From: Colwellia sp.
Lineage (GTDB): Bacteria; Pseudomonadota; Gammaproteobacteria; Enterobacterales; Alteromonadaceae
Direction of reading: 5' to 3'
DNA: 64,000 nt
NCBI GenBank assembly: GCA_002733765.1
Contig: NVWU01000009.1
Span: 1-64,000 of the forward strand
The notes beneath the pieces are model-generated. The model was given only the letters and a program-made list of their open reading frames with translations. It did not search any database and was not told the DNA's origin. This document shows positions 59,036 through 64,000 of the stretch, in pieces. Position numbers and translations under genes: made by a program. Position 1 is the stretch's first letter. Each line of letters begins with the position of its first letter.

Positions 59036-59092
59036 TTACATTACTCAATATAAGGTGAAGGTGGGCGTGTCGAAAACCCCACCCAATGCTCA

Positions 59093-60616
59093 TTAAGCAT
59101 TATTAGTGGATGTTGCAGTATTCTTGGTTGATTCATCATCTTCGGATAAGTTTTCCCAAAATCTTGATTTAAAACCGAGCAACAAAATAATCAAACCAAT
59201 ACCAATACTAAATAAACTAATTTGAATATACAGTGAAGGTATTTGAGATATATTGTTTGGGTCATAATTACCGGCTAATAAACCTGAGATAATATTCCCA
59301 ATGGAGTAAGTCAAAACAAAAACCCCCATCATTTGTCCGGCAAAGCGTTTAGGGGATAACTTACTCACCGCACTTAATGCGACAGGGCTCAAACATAGTT
59401 CACCAACGGTATGTAAAAAATAAGTTGCGACTAACCAATAGGGGGCAACTTTCATCCCAGAAGCTGCATGTTGTGCCGCAAAGAACATAACAATGAAGCC
59501 ACTTGCCATAATAATTAAACCAACAGCACACTTTATGCCATAAGATGGACTAACCAGCCTTTTTCCTAAGTTAATCCATAACGCGGCAAAGAAAGGGGAT
59601 AACAATACGATAAACAATGGGTTTAATGATTGGAACCAGCCTGTGGGTATTTCAAACGAACCGACAATACGATCGGTATAATCACGAGTAAATAAGTTCA
59701 TTGACGAACCTGCTTGTTCAAAACCAGACCAAAAACAAGCAGAGGCGATACAAATAATTAATAACGCGGCTAATTTTTTCTTTTCAACCACTGACAATGC
59801 ACTAAAGAAATAAATGCTAGTGTAGTAAATAATGAACGTAACAGAAAATGCGACAGCGACATATTGAGCAATGGTAACAGGCTTTACGGTTAGCATATTT
59901 TGAAATATCATGTAGGTTATCAATATGACACTAGCTAAAAAACTACCGATAATTGTCCAGCTAAGTTTTTGTGCTTTTTTTGATAATGGATAAGGTGGTT
60001 TTGCACCTATGCCATCGAGATTTTTCGTGGTGATTTTGTATTGAATTAGTCCTATAGCCATACCTACAGCGGCTGCACCAAATGCCCAATGCCAACCTTG
60101 ATTCTCCATTAAGTAACCACACACACCATAACCGATCACGGAGCCGATATTAATGCCCATATAATAAATGGCGTAACCACTATCACGACGAATATCTTTA
60201 TCTGAGTATAGCTGGCCAACCATGGCACTAATATTTGGTTTTAATAACCCTGTGCCTAACACGACAAAGATTAAGCCAATGAAAAAGGAGTAATCGCTAG
60301 GTATTGCTAATATTATATGGCCTATCATGATGGTTATTCCGCCATACCATATTGCTTTTTGTCCACCAATTAATCTATCTGCGATCCAACCACCAGGCAG
60401 GCCCATAAAATAAACAGAGCCTGAATATAGGCCATAAATTGCGGCTGCTGAAGCGACGGTTAAACTTAACCCGCCCTCTTGTAGAGTAGCCGTCATAAAT
60501 AAAACAAGTAACATGCGCATGCCGTAATAACTCATGCGCTCCCACATTTCGGTAAAAAAAAGTGTTTGAAGACCTTTGGGATGGCCAAAAAAGTCTTCTG
60601 TTGATGGTGTTGACAT
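59093..60616 (-). CDS. Proton-dependent oligopeptide (POT/PTR family) transporter
   Basis: 507 residues from ATG 60616 (preceded by ACGGAG); an ATG at 60637 lacks this site. About 14 membrane segments. The ExxER motif EMWERMSYYG at the start of TM1 couples proton movement, and GGWIADRLIGGQK follows TM2. Takes up di- and tripeptides (DtpA/DtpT type). Monocistronic. Confidence 0.92.
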   Translation of the reverse strand: MSTPSTEDFFGHPKGLQTLFFTEMWERMSYYGMRMLLVLFMTATLQEGGLSLTVASAAAIYGLYSGSVYFMGLPGGWIADRLIGGQKAIWYGGITIMIGHIILAIPSDYSFFIGLIFVVLGTGLLKPNISAMVGQLYSDKDIRRDSGYAIYYMGINIGSVIGYGVCGYLMENQGWHWAFGAAAVGMAIGLIQYKITTKNLDGIGAKPPYPLSKKAQKLSWTIIGSFLASVILITYMIFQNMLTVKPVTIAQYVAVAFSVTFIIYYTSIYFFSALSVVEKKKLAALLIICIASACFWSGFEQAGSSMNLFTRDYTDRIVGSFEIPTGWFQSLNPLFIVLLSPFFAALWINLGKRLVSPSYGIKCAVGLIIMASGFIVMFFAAQHAASGMKVAPYWLVATYFLHTVGELCLSPVALSAVSKLSPKRFAGQMMGVFVLTYSIGNIISGLLAGNYDPNNISQIPSLYIQISLFSIGIGLIILLLGFKSRFWENLSEDDESTKNTATSTNNA

Positions 60617-60883
60617 AAAAATCTCCGTAAAAGTCATTATATCGTGTTGATTTTTATTATGGCTGACAGATGTTTGCTCATAATAATAGAATGCTAAAAT
60701 ACATTAACAGACGAAAGTTATACTTGTGCTTGATCGTAAAGGCACGTTTGAATATATAACAATATATTTATAAGTTTATTTTGTGTAGATAAATTTTTCC
60801 TATTCAATAATGCCTCTGTCTCTAACCATCACCCAGTACCCGAAATGTAGCGTATACTGCCGAGGTAGGATTCTTTCATTTAC

Positions 60884-61558
60884 TTATTCGCTGTCAGCGA
60901 TACGAATGGATGCTTTAATGATTTGAACCACTTCTTTTGTTTTTCCTCTTCTACTGCCTAATGCTTCAATTTTAGTTAAGCTACCTTCTAAATCTGTAAC
61001 TACTTTACCAAAAACAGTATGTTTACCATCTAAAAAAGGCGTAGGTTTAAAGGTAATGAAAAATTGACTACCATCAGTACCCGGGCCTGCGTTTGCCATG
61101 CTTAAAATACCAGGCTCACTATGACCTATCTCACCATCAAATTCGCCAGCATATTTATATCCGGGGTTGCCAGTACCATTGCCAATCGGGTCACCGCCTT
61201 GGGCCATAAAGCCTGGAATAACTCGATGAAAAATCAAGTCATCATAAAAACCAAGTTTAGTTAAATAGATGGTACTAGAAACATGCATAGGTGCTGAATC
61301 GGTAAATAGCTTGATAGTGAGGTTACCTTGGTTTGTTTGTAGCTCCCAAAAGTAATCTTTACCTTGTGTAAAGGTAAGTAATGGCGGTTTACTTAATTTT
61401 GTTTTCCAAGCAGGATCTGTTTTATCTATTACTGGTTTATCTATTACTGGTTTGGTAAGAGAACTATCTACTTTTTTTATTACCGATTTGCTTTCACAAC
61501 AAGCAGTCAGCGTAATGATTAAAAAAAGGCTAGCAATTATTTTTTTCTTGTTATTCAT
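60884..61558 (-). CDS. Lipoprotein cyclophilin peptidyl-prolyl isomerase
   Basis: 224 residues. Signal peptide with lipobox LTAC (Cys 20), a linker containing a repeated KPVID (residues 36-47), then a cyclophilin domain (about 70-220: [26 protein letters not shown]). Acts on proline bonds of periplasmic proteins while anchored to a membrane. Divergent in sequence from the cytoplasmic ppiB product at 27411-27902. Single gene. Confidence 0.9.
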   Translation of the reverse strand: MNNKKKIIASLFLIITLTACCESKSVIKKVDSSLTKPVIDKPVIDKTDPAWKTKLSKPPLLTFTQGKDYFWELQTNQGNLTIKLFTDSAPMHVSSTIYLTKLGFYDDLIFHRVIPGFMAQGGDPIGNGTGNPGYKYAGEFDGEIGHSEPGILSMANAGPGTDGSQFFITFKPTPFLDGKHTVFGKVVTDLEGSLTKIEALGSRRGKTKEVVQIIKASIRIADSE

Positions 61559-61741
61559 ATTGAATGTCTCATGCTTTTATTTTATGAAATTATAATGACC
61601 TATCAAATATTATCAGGTATTAAGTGTTAGAGGTTAGTGATTTTTACTGAGTGAGATTACTGTTCTCTTGTTCACTGCTGCGACGCCAAGCAGAGAATAA
61701 AATGCCAAACAAAGCACTTAATCTCAGCTTAGTTCATATCA

Positions 61742-62902
61742 TTATGATCTTAACGTAAGTGTCACTAATACAATGCCATGATCGGTACTTTCGCCATCGC
61801 GTTCAAAAATGGGATTAATTAAATGTCGATCGTAAGTATCATAGCCACTGACTTGATAAAGACTGTCGTGATAACTGGCATCAAATTCACATGACAATAA
61901 AATGTAATCAAGTACCGAACTACCACCGCCAAAATAATGTGTTGGTGTACGCATTACTTTTTCTTCTAAACTTATTTCTCTATTAGCTTTATCAGTTTGA
62001 TTAATGTCATTAGTAAGCGCCAGTTGAAATAGATCCCAAGCGTCATTTAAACAATACTTAGCAAGGTAGGCATCACGGTCAATGAGCGAGACAAAACGTA
62101 AGGTGTTTGTAAGTAAATGGTTTAAGACACCATCAGTTAAGGTGTTATTAAAATCACCCATTAATATCATAGGGTTTTTAGTCGCCTCGCGACGCTCTAT
62201 CATATCAATCATTAATAACGTTGCTTCACTACCACGTTGTATGGTTGAGCCCCAACCACCCGCGACTTGTGCTTTTAGGCTTTCAATAATTGTTTGTTCT
62301 GCCGATCTACTTTTATTTTTCTCATCGAGTTCAATCATTGAACGTTTAGATTTAAAATGGATAACGTAACAATCACAGTTGCCTAGATGAGGCACGTCAA
62401 TTGTCGCTCTTAATACCTTTCGGCTAAAAGAAAATTTATCAGTTAAACCTAATGTTTGTGCAAGTTCAGTGTTTGGCTTGACCGCTTTAATGTCAACAAT
62501 AGAGTAACGAGACGCAATAGCTACTACTGGGCTTCGATAAATAAAATCATCAATGACATCAGGTTGATCAACCACTGCAAAATAATCATAGCCCTGCGCG
62601 GCAACTAGTTTTTTTAATGACTCAGGACTAAACACTTCTTGAAAAGCAATAATGTCAGGTTGATATTCTCGTAAATATTCAGCAATCCAACATTGCTTTT
62701 TTTGCCATTGCTCAGCACTATAAATACGCTCAAAATCATAAAAAGCATTAGGTGGCTCAAGATAATTAAACAAATTGAATGTCGCAATTTTAAGTTGCGT
62801 ATTTGATAACACTTCTGAGGGAAGTATATGATTTAGTTCTTTCTTATCTTGTTGATTGATGATATTTACTCTACTAACTGATGAGGAATAATTATACCTC
62901 AT
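61742..62902 (-). CDS. Endonuclease/exonuclease/phosphatase family protein
   Basis: 386 residues, EEP fold: KIATFNLFNYLE (first metal-binding strand), IIAFQEVF (catalytic Glu), MGDFNNTL (Asp/Asn) and STDHGIVL (Asp-His). Substrate (nucleic acid, phospholipid or sugar phosphate) not predictable. No signal peptide. The ATG at 62902 lies inside one arm of a perfect 21-bp inverted repeat, so the first about 12 residues (MRYNYSSSVSRVN) are encoded by the palindrome and loop. Confidence 0.82.
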   Translation of the reverse strand: MRYNYSSSVSRVNIINQQDKKELNHILPSEVLSNTQLKIATFNLFNYLEPPNAFYDFERIYSAEQWQKKQCWIAEYLREYQPDIIAFQEVFSPESLKKLVAAQGYDYFAVVDQPDVIDDFIYRSPVVAIASRYSIVDIKAVKPNTELAQTLGLTDKFSFSRKVLRATIDVPHLGNCDCYVIHFKSKRSMIELDEKNKSRSAEQTIIESLKAQVAGGWGSTIQRGSEATLLMIDMIERREATKNPMILMGDFNNTLTDGVLNHLLTNTLRFVSLIDRDAYLAKYCLNDAWDLFQLALTNDINQTDKANREISLEEKVMRTPTHYFGGGSSVLDYILLSCEFDASYHDSLYQVSGYDTYDRHLINPIFERDGESTDHGIVLVTLTLRS

Positions 62903-62917
62903 CAGTTAGTAGAGTAA
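62866..62917. repeat. Perfect 21-bp inverted repeat over the start of the EEP gene
   Basis: Left arm 62866-62886 and right arm 62897-62917 are exact reverse complements (TTACTCTACTAACTGATGAG and G), with a 10-base AATAATTATA loop that contains a TATAAT on the minus strand. The start codon of the minus-strand gene is in the right arm. Confidence 0.95.
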
Positions 62918-62940
62918 TTAAATTAAAAGTCAGCAACATA

Positions 62941-62983
62941 TACCCGTTCCACTTGACGATTTATGATTTAAGTGGAACAGGTA
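62941..62983. repeat. Compact inverted repeat TACCCGTTCCACTT / AAGTGGAACAGGTA
   Basis: 14-base arms (62941-62954 and 62970-62983) with one mismatch and a 15-base loop, in the divergent region between the EEP gene and the dehydrogenase. Its TACC...GGTA ends recall the MITE-like families. Confidence 0.75.
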
Positions 62984-63088
62984 TAAAATAGAACAGCGAT
63001 AATATCTCGGTGAAGGTAATGATGTCGCTTTATCGTATTATTAACCAATAACAAGCCTAATTACATAGGTGCAGGGTAAAAATAAAGC

Positions 63089-63913
63089 ATGAGAAAATCT
63101 ATTTTAATAACCGGTTGCTCTAGTGGTATAGGTCTAGATGCTGCTTTAACCTTATCTGCTAGGGGTTACCATGTTTTTGCAACAGCTCGTAATGACGTGG
63201 ATGTAAAGTCTCTTCAAAGCAAAGGCTTAAGTGCATATCACCTCGATTTAACCAACAGTGACAGTATTCAAAATACAGTTAACCTTATTCTTGAAGAAAC
63301 GGGTGGTACTTTAGATTATTTATTTAACAATGGTGCTTATGGTCAGCCCGGCGCACTCGAAGATTTACCCACCCAAGCCCTTAAAGCGCAATTTGAAACC
63401 AATGTGTTTGGTTGGCATGAACTTACTAAGTTAATTATTCCTGTTATGCGCAATCAAGGCCATGGCCGTATTATTCAATGTAGCTCTGTTTTAGGTTTTG
63501 TTTCAATGGCTTATCGAGGTGCTTATAATGCGTCAAAATATGCCCTTGAAGGCTTAACTGATACGTTGAGATTAGAATTGAAATCAGCAAATATTGCCGT
63601 GATATTATTACAGCCGGGTCCTATTAATACGCAATTTAGAGCGAATGCATTGACTGCTTTTAAAAAATGTATTGATGATGAAAATAGTGTTCATAAAGTT
63701 CAGTATCAACAGCAGGTGGCTCGACTCTCTACTAAAAAATCGACTGCAAAGTTTACTTTAGAATCGACAGAGGTAACGAAAGCGTTGATTCACGCGTTAG
63801 AGAGTAATAGACCTAAAATTAGATACAGAATTACGGTGCCAACTAAACTATTTGCAATGTTTAAACGCATATTACCTACTCGTTGGTTAGACCATCTTTT
63901 ATCAAAAGGTTAA
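63089..63913 (+). CDS. Short-chain dehydrogenase/reductase (SDR family)
   Basis: 274 residues, classical SDR. Cofactor motif TGCSSGIG (9-16), NNGAYG, catalytic Ser (IIQCSSVLG) and YNASK (Tyr/Lys). NAD(P)-dependent oxidoreductase of unknown substrate. The C-terminal basic segment (FKRILPTRWLDHL) may lie against the membrane. Monocistronic; ends 87 bases before the window edge, after which I see nothing. Confidence 0.9.
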   Translation: MRKSILITGCSSGIGLDAALTLSARGYHVFATARNDVDVKSLQSKGLSAYHLDLTNSDSIQNTVNLILEETGGTLDYLFNNGAYGQPGALEDLPTQALKAQFETNVFGWHELTKLIIPVMRNQGHGRIIQCSSVLGFVSMAYRGAYNASKYALEGLTDTLRLELKSANIAVILLQPGPINTQFRANALTAFKKCIDDENSVHKVQYQQQVARLSTKKSTAKFTLESTEVTKALIHALESNRPKIRYRITVPTKLFAMFKRILPTRWLDHLLSKG

Positions 63914-64000
63914 TGGGGTAAATAAATTTAATAGTGAAAGGTCAACAGACCCTAGCTTTATTCAGTCACTTTAGTTTATTGAAACTGACTTGCTAGTGAA

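Noticed and set aside
59036-59092. 6S RNA gene expected upstream of the 5-formyl-THF cyclo-ligase gene by E. coli synteny
   Set aside because: Only 57 bases are available before the next gene; it cannot hold a 6S RNA of about 180 nt.

Overview
The window is a 64 kb piece of an AT-rich gammaproteobacterial chromosome. Gene content, protein sequences and gene order (prfB-lysS, ffh-rpsP-rimM-trmD-rplS, tig-clpP-clpX-lon-hupB-ppiD, pspF/pspABC-ycjX-ycjF-tyrR, serA-rpiA-fthC) point to the order Alteromonadales, most likely Colwellia or a close cold-marine relative. That assignment is inference from similarity and synteny, not a database match.

Layout. 1-2000: three tandem phasin (polyhydroxyalkanoate granule protein) genes, the first cut by the window edge, each with its own terminator; the two complete ones have near-identical promoters bracketed by CTGC-N3-GCAG sites. 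2200-5100: prfB (with programmed +1 frameshift) and lysS. 5400-8850: a sodium-coupled transporter and a two-gene Aer-like energy-taxis receptor (separate PAS protein and membrane MCP with a zinc-binding CZB domain). 8900-16040: pseudouridine synthase, M16 lipoprotein peptidase, gshA, a tandem 155-bp repeat array and an SLT-type lipoprotein. 16470-16600: a cluster of DnaA boxes. 16600-24340: corB/ypjD-like membrane genes, a Cu/Zn efflux permease, then the SRP/ribosomal operon. 24500-30600: D-cysteine desulfhydrase, miaE, lpxH, ppiB, cysS, folD. 30900-31500: a tRNA operon (Pro-Arg-His-Pro). 32000-41000: the proteostasis block tig, clpP, clpX, lon, hupB, ppiD, with a sigma-32 type promoter before lon. 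41000-54240: sapABCDF downstream of pspF on the minus strand, the divergent pspABC and ycjXF genes, and tyrR. 54490-56160: the last two tyrosine catabolism steps, preceded by a good TyrR box. 56250-63910: serA, rpiA, fthC, a peptide transporter, a lipoprotein cyclophilin, an endonuclease/exonuclease/phosphatase-family protein and a short-chain dehydrogenase.

The window is mostly core housekeeping DNA with no prophage, insertion-sequence transposase or defence island. Its unusual content is in the intergenic DNA: at least three families of short MITE-like elements starting ATACCA and ending TGGTAT, several ending only about 18-32 bp before a start codon; a nested or solo 50-bp module; the three-copy 155/156-bp array with a minus-strand terminator in each unit (candidate small-RNA array); a five-site DnaA-box cluster; and a perfect 21-bp inverted repeat over a start codon. 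These are the best candidates for undescribed biology here.
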